Of a stretch of 64,000 nucleotides of DNA, positions 21,701 to 27,815 are shown in pieces. The translations under genes were made by a program, and so were the position numbers. How positions within the stretch are numbered: position 1 is the stretch's first letter; every line of letters starts with the position of its first letter. Location: positions 8,115,415 through 8,179,414 of the forward strand of contig NZ_CP075691.1 in the NCBI RefSeq assembly GCF_020026305.1, read 5' to 3'. The notes under the pieces are model-generated. The model saw nothing but the letters and a program-made list of their open reading frames with translations, had not been told where the DNA came from and made no database searches. This DNA is from Streptomyces sp. 135. Lineage in GTDB: Bacteria; Actinomycetota; Actinomycetes; Streptomycetales; Streptomycetaceae.

Positions 21701-23909
21701 CGCCATCCGCTACGCGGCCGAGCTGTTCGACCGGTCCACCGTCACCGCGCTCGCGCGGCGGCTCGTCCGCGTCCTCGCACAGGTCGCGGCCGAACCGGGG
21801 CTGCGCCTGAGCCAGGTGGACGTCCTCCTCGACCCCGCCGAGCGCCACCAGGTGGTGGCGGCCTGGAACGACACGGCGACGGAGGTGCCGGACCGCACCG
21901 TCGTCGACCTCCTCGCCGAGCAGGCCGCGCTGCACCCCGACGCGGTGGCCGTCATGGACCGGCACGGCACGCTCACCCACGGCGCGCTGGACGCCGCCGC
22001 CCGGCGGCTCGCCGACCGCCTGGCCGCGCGGGGGACCGGTGCGGAGGACGTGGTCCTCGTGGCGCTGCCGGCCACGGCCGACCTCGTCGTCGCGTCGCTC
22101 GGCGTGCTCCGGTCCGGTGCCGCCTGCCTGTTCGCCGACCCGAACCGGCTCATGGAGGACATCGCCTCGTGCCTGCGCCGGGCCACCCCGGCGGCCATGA
22201 TCTGCGACAGGGCCCTGGCCATGCTCCTGGCCGACGGCATCACCGTACCGATCGTGATGCTCGACGAGCCGCAGACCGCCGCGGCGGGCGGCGCGAACGC
22301 CGGCGGCGGAACGGGCGGACGGCTGCCGCTGCCCGGCCAGGCGGCGCTCGTCCTCGGCACCACGGCGCCGGGCGGCGGCGACGGTTCCGTCGCGGGCGCG
22401 GTCATCGGGCACCGGACACTGCGCGACCAGGTCGCGCACCGGACGCGCGTCTCGCCGGCGCCGCACGGGGCGACCGTCCTCGACGTACGCGCTCCCGTCT
22501 CCGCGTACCTGACACCGCTGCTCTCGGCCCTGTGCGAGGGCGGCAGCGTCCAACTCGCGGTGCCCGGCGACGACATGACACAGGCCGCGGGGCCGGACGA
22601 CGCGCGGCACCTCGTCACCACCCGTGCGCTGCTGCCGACGGTCCCCGAACCGGAGGCAGGGCAACCGCCGTTCGCCGCCGTCACGGTCATGGACGACACC
22701 GGGGCGACAGCCGTGCAGGAGACGCGGGACTGGCTGGGCCGCCACCCACGGACAGCACTGGCCGCCGTCCACGGCACGGCGGAGACCGCGGGCGCGTGGC
22801 TCGACCACAGGACCGCGCCCGGCGAACCCCTCCCCGCACAGGCCCCCGCGGGACGCCCGGTCGCCAACACCCGGGCCTTCGTCCTGGACGACTTCCTGCG
22901 CCCCGTCCCGCCGGGCGGCACCGGCGACCTGTACGTCGCGGGATCCGCACTGGCACGGGGGTACGCCGGCGGGCCCGGCCCGACCGGTGAACGGTTCGTC
23001 GCCTGCCCCTTCGGGGCCGCGGGCGAGCGGATGTTCCGCACCGGCGAACGCGCGAAGTGGACATCCGGCGGCCTGCTCGCCCTGCGCGGCAGGAGCCCGG
23101 ACGGGAAGCACGCTGCCGGGGCGGCCCGCCGCGCCGGCACCGACCACGGCGACCTGGAAGTCCTGCTGCCGCTGCGCCCGACGGGCACCCGGCCCCCGCT
23201 GTTCTGCCTCCACACCGGCACGGGACTGAGCTGGGCCTACGCGGCACTCCTGCGGCACCTGCCGCAGGACCTGCCCGTCCACGGCGTGCAGGCGCGCGGA
23301 CTCGCCGAACAGGAGCCCATGCCGCGGAGCGTGGAGGAGATGGCGGCCGACTACGCCGAGCAGATCAGGTCCGTCCAGCCCACCGGCCCGTACCACCTCC
23401 TCGGCTGGTCCTTCGGCGGACTGATCGCCCACGCGATCGCCACCCGCTTCGAGGAGCAGGGCGAACAGGTACGGCTGCTCGCGGTGCTTGACGGCTACCC
23501 CGAAGGATCCGGTGGAGCCGACCTCGGCCGCAGGTCCGACGGCCCGGACGAGGAATCCGCATCCGTACGGACGCAGCGCGGCCGGACGCTGGGCCTGGAC
23601 GCCGGCATGGACGACAGCCTCAGGTCGAACATGCAAGCCGTGATCGACAACATCGGCCGTCTCACCCCGCACCACACGCCACGCCGCTTCCACGGCGACC
23701 TGCTGCTGTTCGTCGCGGCCGAGGACCGGCCCGCGGAACTGACCGCGTCGGCCGCGCGGGAGAGCTGGCAGCCCTACGTCGCGGGGGACGTCGAATCCCA
23801 CGAGATCGCCGCGAGCCACTACACCATGCTCCAGCCCGTGCCGTCGTCGGACATCGGGAGCATCCTCGCGGCGAAACTCCTGGCGGCCGACGACACCGGA
23901 GAGAAGTGA
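12702..23909 (+). CDS. NRPS, C-A-T-E / C-A-T / X / relic A / TE (termination synthetase)
   Basis: Terminal NRPS of 3735 residues; ATG start with GAGGAG 9 bp upstream. Order: C (HHILLDG at 150), A (TSGSTG about 615, pocket Asp660), carrier (Ser1003), E (His1191), C (HHIVLDG at 1677), A (TSGSTG about 2155, pocket Asp2200), carrier (Ser2542), a condensation-fold domain about 2575-3030 with HRIATDD at 2725-2731, a degenerate A domain about 3065-3480, and a thioesterase with GWSFGG Ser3570, Asp3597 and His3706. The hand-read A pockets are DGLSVGTVMK and DALSVGTVMK. They resemble each other but I cannot assign a substrate. The E domain has DHLVMDA instead of HHxxxDG but keeps the second His. HRxxxDD after the last carrier is the hallmark of the glycopeptide X domain. 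No carrier follows the relic A domain, so module e is the last working one. TE should release or cyclise the peptide. Confidence 0.95.
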   Translation: MTRPQPRKRSLVEDVWPLSPLQEGMLFHASYDDQGPDVYTVQSAVDVNGPLDTDRLRASWEALLTRHAALRACFRPVTGAHMVQVIPREVALPWREADVSGLTDAEALAETERLAAQQRAERFDLAVPPLLRLLLIRRGEHRHRLVMTLHHILLDGWSMPVLLGELSATYAAGGDTSALQRVAPYGEYVAWLGRQDKEAASAAWRAELAGADGPTLVAPADPGRAPCLPEQVHTSLSPELTASLDELARGEGLTLNTVVQGAWALVLARLAGRTDVVFGATVAGRPAELPGVESMVGLFINTLPVRVPLDGAQPAVEMLARLQERQSALIPHQHVGLAEVQKLAGAAAVFDTLVLYENYPLPPAGPVPGPDAVTLSPAGAARDASHYPLTLVAVPGGDRMRFKLDHRPDLFDRAAAESIVQRFARVLERIAADPSARVGDIDVLERAERSAVVERWNATERPVAAGSVMEAFEEWAARSPDAVALRCGADEVSYGELERRANRLARHLSGLGVGREDRVALCLPRGTEMIVAQLAVWKAGGAFVPLDPEHPADRLAFMVADSGARVLLCAGEPPAGTGHVVRLDDADTLRTIAAEPAEPPALPLLPDQLAYVIYTSGSTGRPKGVALAHHGLVNLAEAMRPALGLGASVVMLQFASFGFDGSVLDVAVTLAAGATLAIASAEERTEPDALTAMIREAGVEAASVVPSVLRVLDPDDVPGVRNWVLGGELLTAGLASRWTPRARVWNTYGPTEATVMATAGPVAEETGPRDEPPPIGRPLGNMRTYVLDGFLRPVPPGVTGELYVAGPGVARGYTGRPELTAERFVACPFGAGGRMYRTGDLARWTADGQLMFAGRADEQVKLRGFRVEPGEVEAVLARHASVGQVAVVAREDRPGDKHLVAYVVPGADAPQGRAVDTEGLRAYAGTRLPEYMVPSTVVVLDALPLTVNGKLDRAALPAPERAAHGGRDPRTPVEAVLCGLFAEALGVERVGADDSFFALGGDSILSMMLVSGARRAGLAITARQVFEHRTPAALALVAVPADGAATGAGDPGTGEVPLTPVMHELLDRVGADHVGRVVQSAVVEAPAGLRSGTLADAVRAVVDHHDILRARLATEPQRRLIVSGPGTAPAGSWVRRVDAATTDAEGLARTIAEESRAAVARLEPRSGVMLQVVWFDRGPDTPGRLLLVVDHLVMDAVSWRILLPDVEQACAALAVGRKPELEPVPTSFRHWARALAEQAHSAQRVAELPRWTELLQGPDPQLTEVPADPARDGAATVRRVSVTVPAEVTSALLTGLPAAYHAGVDDVLLTGLAAAVARWRDGRDPAGGFLVDVEGHGRVALTDGMDLSRTVGWFTGTHPVRLDAGTADLDEILSGGPAAGDTLKRVKEQLRAAPGDGLGYGLLRHLNDETAQELAALPAARLGFTYLGRVPGAPADESHATAGDTGDGHLPVAHPLELAGVVHDLPEGPRLTLSLAWPGHLLDEPAARGLVEDWAAMLTGLAAHAGDPAAGGHTPSDFPLVTLTGPQVDKLAEAAPGLADIWPLSPLQEGLLFHSMFADEGPDVYVEQMIVGLEGPLDTGVLRASWQSVLDRHASLRVGFRQVAGSGQAVQIVMDRAVLPWREEDLSELDEDAAREESDRIGNEERDKGFDLEKPPLLKVLLVKTGHERYRMMVTLHHIVLDGWSLPVLRRELWACYEAGGTADGLPAVTPYSEFLAWLGRQDKEAAQEAWAAELSGAEEPTLVVPVTPGATVEASGTSGEVFVVADETLEAGLGELTRTHGVTLNTVLQAAWALIVGQSAGRKDVVFGASVAGRPAELPGMRDMLGLFINTVPVRVRCEPARTVAEVLTDLQARQSALMDHQYVSLGDIQRIAGPGATFDALMAFESFPTGMDAPTRPGEGPREAAPAGLSITEAAMRESINYPLGLVVDPLGGLRMRLTYRSDAFEEQAAQALLDRLVRVLRQMAADPGLAVGRIELSDETERSLVTERWNATEVAVPDALVPELFRARAERSPDAVAVRCGQDALTYGELEGRANRLARHLAGLGVGRESRVGLCLPRGADMIVGELAVWKAGGAFVPLDPEYPADRLNYLIADSGAQVVLGSGDCLDGLSTGAARAVLLDQVETARALAAEPAEPTDAALSPDQLAYVIYTSGSTGRPKGVAVAHGGVANLAEVMRPALGVAEGVAVLQFASFSFDAAVLDVAVTLAGGGTLVIASGQERDEPGALAEMMRASGVTTASVVPSLLTLLDPDTVTGVGNWVLGAELLTADLASRWTPQARVWNTYGPTEATVMATAGPVAEEIGPSDGPPPIGRPLGNIGTYVLDGFLHPVPPGVTGEVYIAGPGVARGYVGRPGLTAERFVACPFGAGGRMYRTGDLARWTADGQLLFVGRADEQVKIRGFRVELGEIEAVLASHPEVRQAVVVLREDRPGDRRLVGYVVPGTTEAKDTDVAAIREHLARALPSYMVPVSVVALAKLPLTRNGKVNRRALPVPDFAGRVSGREPENETQATLCALFAEILDLERVGVDDNFFDLGGDSGLAMRLAARIREEFGIELSMRRFFATSTPLGVARLLTSKELPELRPVDHPDEIPATASQTRTWRLERAHPGSPVRRAPIALRLSGTLDRAALEAALGDVAARHDMLRTTFTSTESGELYQRVLDADADAARPALPVTPATEEELPGLLADHAGYEFDLTRETPWTCRLFALPDRAHVLLLVVHRIATDDGSLTVLVRDLAAAYGARREGRAPERAPLPLQFADYALWEREMLRDEQDPDSLIGEQFAHWKKVLAGVGELDLPADRPRPAVANHRTDSVPLVVDSDTHARLKEVAEGEGATVSMALQAALTLLLTGLGAGPDVTLGTVLPLRDEEGDLDGLVGPFADPMALRTDASGDPTFRELLGRARDTYQRAVQNTDVPFARLVEVLSPQPPATRHPVFQVLLEVHGDAAEIWESPALPGLSTTRLPVGTQVSELDLAIGLTERYGVESRPDGIDGAIRYAAELFDRSTVTALARRLVRVLAQVAAEPGLRLSQVDVLLDPAERHQVVAAWNDTATEVPDRTVVDLLAEQAALHPDAVAVMDRHGTLTHGALDAAARRLADRLAARGTGAEDVVLVALPATADLVVASLGVLRSGAACLFADPNRLMEDIASCLRRATPAAMICDRALAMLLADGITVPIVMLDEPQTAAAGGANAGGGTGGRLPLPGQAALVLGTTAPGGGDGSVAGAVIGHRTLRDQVAHRTRVSPAPHGATVLDVRAPVSAYLTPLLSALCEGGSVQLAVPGDDMTQAAGPDDARHLVTTRALLPTVPEPEAGQPPFAAVTVMDDTGATAVQETRDWLGRHPRTALAAVHGTAETAGAWLDHRTAPGEPLPAQAPAGRPVANTRAFVLDDFLRPVPPGGTGDLYVAGSALARGYAGGPGPTGERFVACPFGAAGERMFRTGERAKWTSGGLLALRGRSPDGKHAAGAARRAGTDHGDLEVLLPLRPTGTRPPLFCLHTGTGLSWAYAALLRHLPQDLPVHGVQARGLAEQEPMPRSVEEMAADYAEQIRSVQPTGPYHLLGWSFGGLIAHAIATRFEEQGEQVRLLAVLDGYPEGSGGADLGRRSDGPDEESASVRTQRGRTLGLDAGMDDSLRSNMQAVIDNIGRLTPHHTPRRFHGDLLLFVAAEDRPAELTASAARESWQPYVAGDVESHEIAASHYTMLQPVPSSDIGSILAAKLLAADDTGEK
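20424..21890 (+). other. X domain (P450-recruiting, condensation-like) within the terminal NRPS
   Basis: Condensation-domain fold (ARHDMLRTTF, FDLTRETPW, then LPLQFADYALWE and later PVFQVLLEV) placed directly after the last carrier protein. The active-site HHxxxDG is replaced by His2725-Arg2726...Asp2730-Asp2731. That HRxxxDD signature is what distinguishes the X domains of glycopeptide NRPSs, which do not condense but dock Oxy P450s. Three P450 genes follow, which supports the reading. Boundaries are approximate. Confidence 0.85.
21891..23140 (+). other. Relic adenylation domain between X and thioesterase
   Basis: This region aligns along an A domain: a start-like DLLAEQAALHPDAVAV, and a later ANTRAFVLDDFLRPVPPG...GDLYVAG and ERFVACPFG. 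The catalytic parts are lost. The phosphate loop TSGSTG is replaced by TTAPGGGDG, the YGPTE motif by HGTAE, and YRTGD reads FRTGE. The C-terminal subdomain with the catalytic NGK lysine is absent, and no carrier domain follows. It cannot activate an amino acid. It is probably the residue of a lost sixth module whose C domain became the X domain. Confidence 0.8.
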
Positions 23910-23956
23910 ACGCCCGATCCCCTGCCGCGGAACACGGATCACGAAGGGACCCCTGA

Positions 23957-25024
23957 ATGTCGAAGCGACTGAAAACCGCCGCGCACACGCGCCGCAACGG
24001 CATAGAACCCATGCCCGAACTGGCGGACATCAGCGCGCGGACACCGCTCGTCCGGGTCGACGCCCAGGGGGCGTTCGCGGGCTGGCACTGGCTCGCCACC
24101 GGCTTCGACGAGGTGCGGGCGATCCTCAGCGACGACCACAGGTTCAGCATGATTCCGCCGCCCACGCAGATGCACGGTGCCGCGGGGCGCGTCGAGATCG
24201 GCAACCTCCTGCGGTACGACCCGCCCGAGCACACCCGGCTGCGGAAGATGCTGGTGCCCGAGTTCACCGTCCGGCGCATCCGCCGCCTCGAACCCTTCGT
24301 GACGGAGATCGTGGACGACTGCCTGGACGCGCTGGAACTCGCCGGGCCGCCCGCCGACCTCATGCCCACCTTCGCCCTGCCCATCCCCGGCCTGGTCGGC
24401 TGCGCCCTGCTCGGCGTGCCCCGCGACGACGCGGCCGACCTGGCACGCCACTTCGTCTCCACCTCAGCCGCCGCCACCGACCACCGCACCGATCCCCGTG
24501 AGCGGGAGCGGATGCGGGCGGCGATATCGCTCGTGACACGCACACAAGCGCCGCGACGCACGGACCACCGCTCGTCGCCGCATCGGACGTCAGACTGGCA
24601 TCTTCCTCGGACATGCTGGCCCTGGAGGCCGGCTCCGACCACGGTGGAGGAACTGCTCCGCTACGTCTCGTCCGTCCCGAACTCCATTCCCCGCTACGCC
24701 CTCAAGGACGTACGCGTGGGCGATCAGGTGATCAGGACGGGCGAGGTGGTGATGTGCTCCCTGCTCGCGGTCAACCGCGCCCAGCTGCCCGGCGTGCCGC
24801 ACGACACCCTCGACATCACCCGTGACAGCAGCGGCCACATGGCCTTCGGGCACGGCATCCACCACTGCCTCGGCGCGTCGCTGTCCAGGCTGGAGCTGCG
24901 GATCGCGCTGCCGGCCCTGCTGCGCAGGTTCCCCGGCCTGCGGCTCACCGTGCCGGCCGAGCAGCTCCGGTACCGGACCTGGACGCCCAATTACGGAGTC
25001 GACGTACTGCCGGTGGTCTGGTGA
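23957..25024 (+). CDS. Cytochrome P450 (Oxy-type) with I-helix region deleted, probably inactive
   Basis: Related to glycopeptide Oxy P450s. The N-terminal half is normal (YDPPEHTRLRKML, FTVRRIRRLEP, GVPRDD) and the C-terminal half keeps ExxR (EELLR) and the haem loop FGHGIHHCLG. Between them, about residues 190-235, the protein is unlike any P450: an Arg/His/Thr-rich stretch replaces roughly 40 residues that should hold the I-helix and its oxygen-activating acid/threonine pair. At 355 residues it is short for the family (about 390-400). In part of this stretch (about 24560-24640) another frame reads a less Arg-rich sequence, suggesting a deletion plus compensating frameshifts. It could be a dying gene or a non-catalytic partner. 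The next P450 gene starts 43 bp downstream. Confidence 0.85.
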   Translation: MSKRLKTAAHTRRNGIEPMPELADISARTPLVRVDAQGAFAGWHWLATGFDEVRAILSDDHRFSMIPPPTQMHGAAGRVEIGNLLRYDPPEHTRLRKMLVPEFTVRRIRRLEPFVTEIVDDCLDALELAGPPADLMPTFALPIPGLVGCALLGVPRDDAADLARHFVSTSAAATDHRTDPRERERMRAAISLVTRTQAPRRTDHRSSPHRTSDWHLPRTCWPWRPAPTTVEELLRYVSSVPNSIPRYALKDVRVGDQVIRTGEVVMCSLLAVNRAQLPGVPHDTLDITRDSSGHMAFGHGIHHCLGASLSRLELRIALPALLRRFPGLRLTVPAEQLRYRTWTPNYGVDVLPVVW

Positions 25025-25067
25025 ACCCCACGCCCTGGCGGACCTGTGCGGGAAAGGAAGCCCGTCC

Positions 25068-26180
25068 ATGCCCAAGCCGTTGAAGGAGCCCGACCAAACG
25101 CCTCTCGTCCGGACCGTCGTGCCCGGGACCTCGGACCGTGCCTGGATCGCCAACGGCTACGACGAGGTGCGGGCGATCCTCAGTGACGACAGGTTCAGCA
25201 CCATGCCGCCCGCGCAGACCCCCGAGGCGTCCCGTCGGCTGATCCAGCCCGGCAACCTCCTCCAGTACGACCCGCCCGAGCACACCCGGCTGCGGAGGAT
25301 GCTCACCGGGGAGTTCACGCTCCGGCGGGTCCGTGCCCTCGAACCCCTCGTCGAGGGCGTCGTGAAGGACCGCCTGGACGCCATGGCAGGCGCCGGGCAA
25401 CCGGTCGACCTCGTAGGGCACTTCGTCTGGCCGACCACCAGCCTGATCGGCTGCGCCCTGCTCGGCATCCCGCGCGACGACCAGGCGGAGCTGGTCCGGC
25501 ACCTCGATACCAACCGGCTGGACAACCCCGACCGGGAGCAGCGGGACATGGCGGGCACCGCATACCTCACCTACCTGGACAAACTCATGCGGCACAAGCG
25601 CCGCAAGCCCGGCGACGACCTGCTCGGCCGGCTGATCCGCGACCACGGGAAGGACCTCACGGACGCCGAACTCACCGGCACCGCCGCGACCCTCCTGGCC
25701 TCCTTCATCCCGATCACCGGCGGCACCCTGGGCCTCGGCCTCGTCGGGCTCCTGGAGAACCCGGACCAGCTGGCCCTGCTCATCGAACGCCCCGAGCTGA
25801 TCGACCACGCGGTGGAGGAAGTGATCCGCAGCGTGACGATCATCCCGCACGCTTCGCCCCGTACCGCCACGCAGGACGTGACCATCGGGGAGCACGTGAT
25901 CAAGACCGGGGAGTTCGTTGCCTGTTCACTGCTGGAGGCCAACGGAACACGGCCGCCCGGAGAGCCGCAGGACACCCTCGACATCACCCGGGACAACAGC
26001 CACCACATGGCCTTCGGACACGGCCTCCACTACTGCATGGGCGCGTCACTGGCTCGCATGGAGCTGCGCATCGCCATCTCACGGCTGCTGCACCGTTTCC
26101 CCAAGGTGCGGCTCGCCGTGCCGCGCGACGAACTCCGCTTCACGGCACGGTCCGTGGAGACACTCCCGGTGTCCTGGTAG
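25068..26180 (+). CDS. Cytochrome P450 (Oxy-type), unusual I-helix
   Basis: P450 of 370 residues, co-directional with its neighbours and followed by another P450 after 12 bp. The ATG at 25068 is chosen because GGAAAGGAAG lies just upstream; longer frames run into the preceding gene. It has the Oxy-family YDPPEHTRLRRML motif, EEVIR (ExxR) and the haem loop FGHGLHYCMG. The I-helix, aligned to its neighbour, reads ASFIPITGG where AGxDN is expected. The conserved Ala-Gly, the acid and the following Asn/Thr are all replaced, which implies non-standard oxygen activation or a weak enzyme. Context (NRPS X domain, ferredoxin) suggests it oxidises carrier-bound peptide, by cross-linking or hydroxylation. 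Confidence 0.9.
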   Translation: MPKPLKEPDQTPLVRTVVPGTSDRAWIANGYDEVRAILSDDRFSTMPPAQTPEASRRLIQPGNLLQYDPPEHTRLRRMLTGEFTLRRVRALEPLVEGVVKDRLDAMAGAGQPVDLVGHFVWPTTSLIGCALLGIPRDDQAELVRHLDTNRLDNPDREQRDMAGTAYLTYLDKLMRHKRRKPGDDLLGRLIRDHGKDLTDAELTGTAATLLASFIPITGGTLGLGLVGLLENPDQLALLIERPELIDHAVEEVIRSVTIIPHASPRTATQDVTIGEHVIKTGEFVACSLLEANGTRPPGEPQDTLDITRDNSHHMAFGHGLHYCMGASLARMELRIAISRLLHRFPKVRLAVPRDELRFTARSVETLPVSW

Positions 26181-26192
26181 GGGAGGGGCGAC

Positions 26193-27398
26193 ATGCCGCA
26201 CGAGCCGACACCCGTCCCCCTGCACACCCGCCGCACCCGCTTCGACCCGGCCGCCGAACTGCGCCGGCTGGCGGACGGCGGCCCCGTCACCAGGGTCAGC
26301 CTGGCGCCCGGCACCGGCGACCGGCCCCTGTGGCTGGTCACCGGCTACGACGAGGTGCGCCAAGTCCTCGGCGACCACGTGCGGTTCTCCACCAGCCGCT
26401 TCGGCGCCCGGCCGGCGGCGGGAGGCAGAGCCGCCCCGCGCCCCGACGACGGCATCGGGCTGCTCATGGACTACGACCCGCCCGAGCACACCCGGCTGCG
26501 GAAGATGCTCACGCCCGAGTTCACGCTCCGGCGGATGCGCAGACTCCAACCCCGCATCGAGGCCATCGTCGCCGAGCGGCTGGACGCAGTGGAGCGCGCC
26601 GGCCAACCGGCCGACCTCGTCGAGCTGTTCGCGTCCGCCATTCCCGGCCCGGTGCTGTGCGAGCTGATCGGGGTGGAGCGCGACGACCGCGACGACTTCC
26701 TGCGCCGCTGCCACGCCCACCTGGAGACCGGCAGGGAGCGAGGGGAGCGGGCAGCCGCGGGCACGGCGTTCACCCGCTACCTCGCCGCCATGGTGGCCCG
26801 CCGGCGCAAGAACCCCGACGAGAGCTTCATCGGCATGCTCGTGCGCGACCACGGCGACGAGTTCACCGACAAGGAACTGCGCGGCATCTGCGTCCTGTTG
26901 ATGCTCGCGGGCCTCGACAACATCTCCGGAATGCTGGGCCTCGGGGCGCTGGCCCTCCTGGAGAACCCGGGCCAACTCGCCCTCGTACGCGACGACCCCG
27001 GGGCCCTCGACCGGGGCATCGAGGAACTGCTGCGCTACCTGTCCGTGCCGCACGCCCCCACTCCCCGCGTCGCGCTGGAGGACATGACGCTCGGTGGCAA
27101 GCGGATCAGGGCGGGCGACACCCTCGTCTGCTCGATCCCGCTGGCCAACCGCGACCCGGCGCTCACCGACGGGCCCGACCGGCTCGACGTCACCCGTGAG
27201 CCCGTGCCCCACGTCGCCTTCGGCCACGGCATCCACCACTGCCTGGGCGCCGCCCTCGCCCGCATGGAACTGCGCATCGGCTACCGGGAGTTGCTGCGCC
27301 GCTTCCCTGGACTGCGCCTCGCGATACCGGCCGAGGACGTCGAGTTCAGGGTCCTGTCGACCGCCTACGGAGTCGAGCGGCTGCCGGTGACCTGGTGA
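26193..27398 (+). CDS. Cytochrome P450, OxyB-like phenol-coupling oxygenase
   Basis: Full-length P450 (401 residues) with a strong GGGAGGGG ribosome site. It carries LMDYDPPEHTRLRKMLTPEF, an I-helix MLAGLDNISGM, EELLR and the haem loop FGHGIHHCLGAALAR. From memory of the family, the I-helix LAGxDNISGM and the overall pattern are very close to OxyB, which makes the first aryl-ether bond between Hpg4 and Tyr6 in vancomycin-type peptides. Here the synthetase places Hpg and Tyr two residues apart in the same order, so an analogous ring is plausible. Electrons probably come from the ferredoxin encoded 57 bp downstream. Of the three P450 genes, this one has the most canonical sequence. Confidence 0.92.
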   Translation: MPHEPTPVPLHTRRTRFDPAAELRRLADGGPVTRVSLAPGTGDRPLWLVTGYDEVRQVLGDHVRFSTSRFGARPAAGGRAAPRPDDGIGLLMDYDPPEHTRLRKMLTPEFTLRRMRRLQPRIEAIVAERLDAVERAGQPADLVELFASAIPGPVLCELIGVERDDRDDFLRRCHAHLETGRERGERAAAGTAFTRYLAAMVARRRKNPDESFIGMLVRDHGDEFTDKELRGICVLLMLAGLDNISGMLGLGALALLENPGQLALVRDDPGALDRGIEELLRYLSVPHAPTPRVALEDMTLGGKRIRAGDTLVCSIPLANRDPALTDGPDRLDVTREPVPHVAFGHGIHHCLGAALARMELRIGYRELLRRFPGLRLAIPAEDVEFRVLSTAYGVERLPVTW

Positions 27399-27419
27399 GG
27401 CGACGGCGTCGTACGAGCG

Positions 27420-27455
27420 GGATGAGAGGGCGAGGGAGAGGGAGAGGAGAGGGAG
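27420..27455 (+). promoter_or_regulatory. Purine-rich tandem leader with ribosome site of the ferredoxin gene
   Basis: The 36 bases before the ferredoxin ATG are almost all purines, built from repeats of GGGAGA/GAGAGG. Several overlapping Shine-Dalgarno-like sites are present, which may give unusually strong translation initiation. Confidence 0.5.
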
Positions 27456-27668
27456 ATGGAGATTCGGGTGGACCGTGACCGGTGCGCCGGTTCCAGTCTG
27501 TGCGTGAGCTACCTGCCCGAGGTGTTCGACCAGTCGGAGGACGACGGCAAGGTGCTGCTCAAGGTGCCGCTGCCCGCCGCCGACGCGGAGCGGGCGGTGC
27601 GCGGCGCCGCGGGGAGGTGCCCGACCGGCGCGATCACCCTGCACGCGCGGGACGCGCAGGACGCGTAG
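27456..27668 (+). CDS. 3Fe-4S ferredoxin (P450 electron donor)
   Basis: Ferredoxin of 70 residues. Cluster ligands are Cys10, Cys16 and Cys55. The middle position usually occupied by a fourth Cys is Ser, which is typical of the 3Fe-4S ferredoxins paired with Streptomyces P450s. Other family marks are the PEVFDQSEDDGKV stretch and RCPTGAI near the C terminus. It lies directly after three P450 genes and is the natural reductant for them; no ferredoxin reductase is encoded nearby. A strong hairpin follows, so it is probably the last gene of the biosynthetic transcript. Confidence 0.95.
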   Translation: MEIRVDRDRCAGSSLCVSYLPEVFDQSEDDGKVLLKVPLPAADAERAVRGAAGRCPTGAITLHARDAQDA

Positions 27669-27683
27669 GACGGATGGAGAGGT

Positions 27684-27715
27684 ACGGCCACGGGTCCCCG
27701 CCGGCCCGTGGCCGT
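27684..27715 (+). terminator. Intrinsic-type terminator hairpin after the NRPS-P450-ferredoxin genes
   Basis: Perfect 11-bp inverted repeat (ACGGCCACGGG and its complement) with a 10-nt loop, 16 bp past the ferredoxin stop. There is no U-tract, as is normal in Streptomyces. It likely ends the biosynthetic operon. Confidence 0.75.
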
Positions 27716-27815
27716 CCGGCATGCCCGGCCGTGAAGTCGCTGGTCATGCGCGCACTGTGTGGACGCCCGGCTTTGTGTCCGCCGTGTGACCGCCCGCCGC
27801 GTAGAAGTGTGGACC

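Noticed and set aside
12702..23909. Calling this a standard seven-module glycopeptide antibiotic cluster
   Set aside because: Only five active modules are visible, E domains follow the first four, pockets d and e do not match Tyr6 and Dpg7, and no halogenase or glycosyltransferase gene is present in the window.
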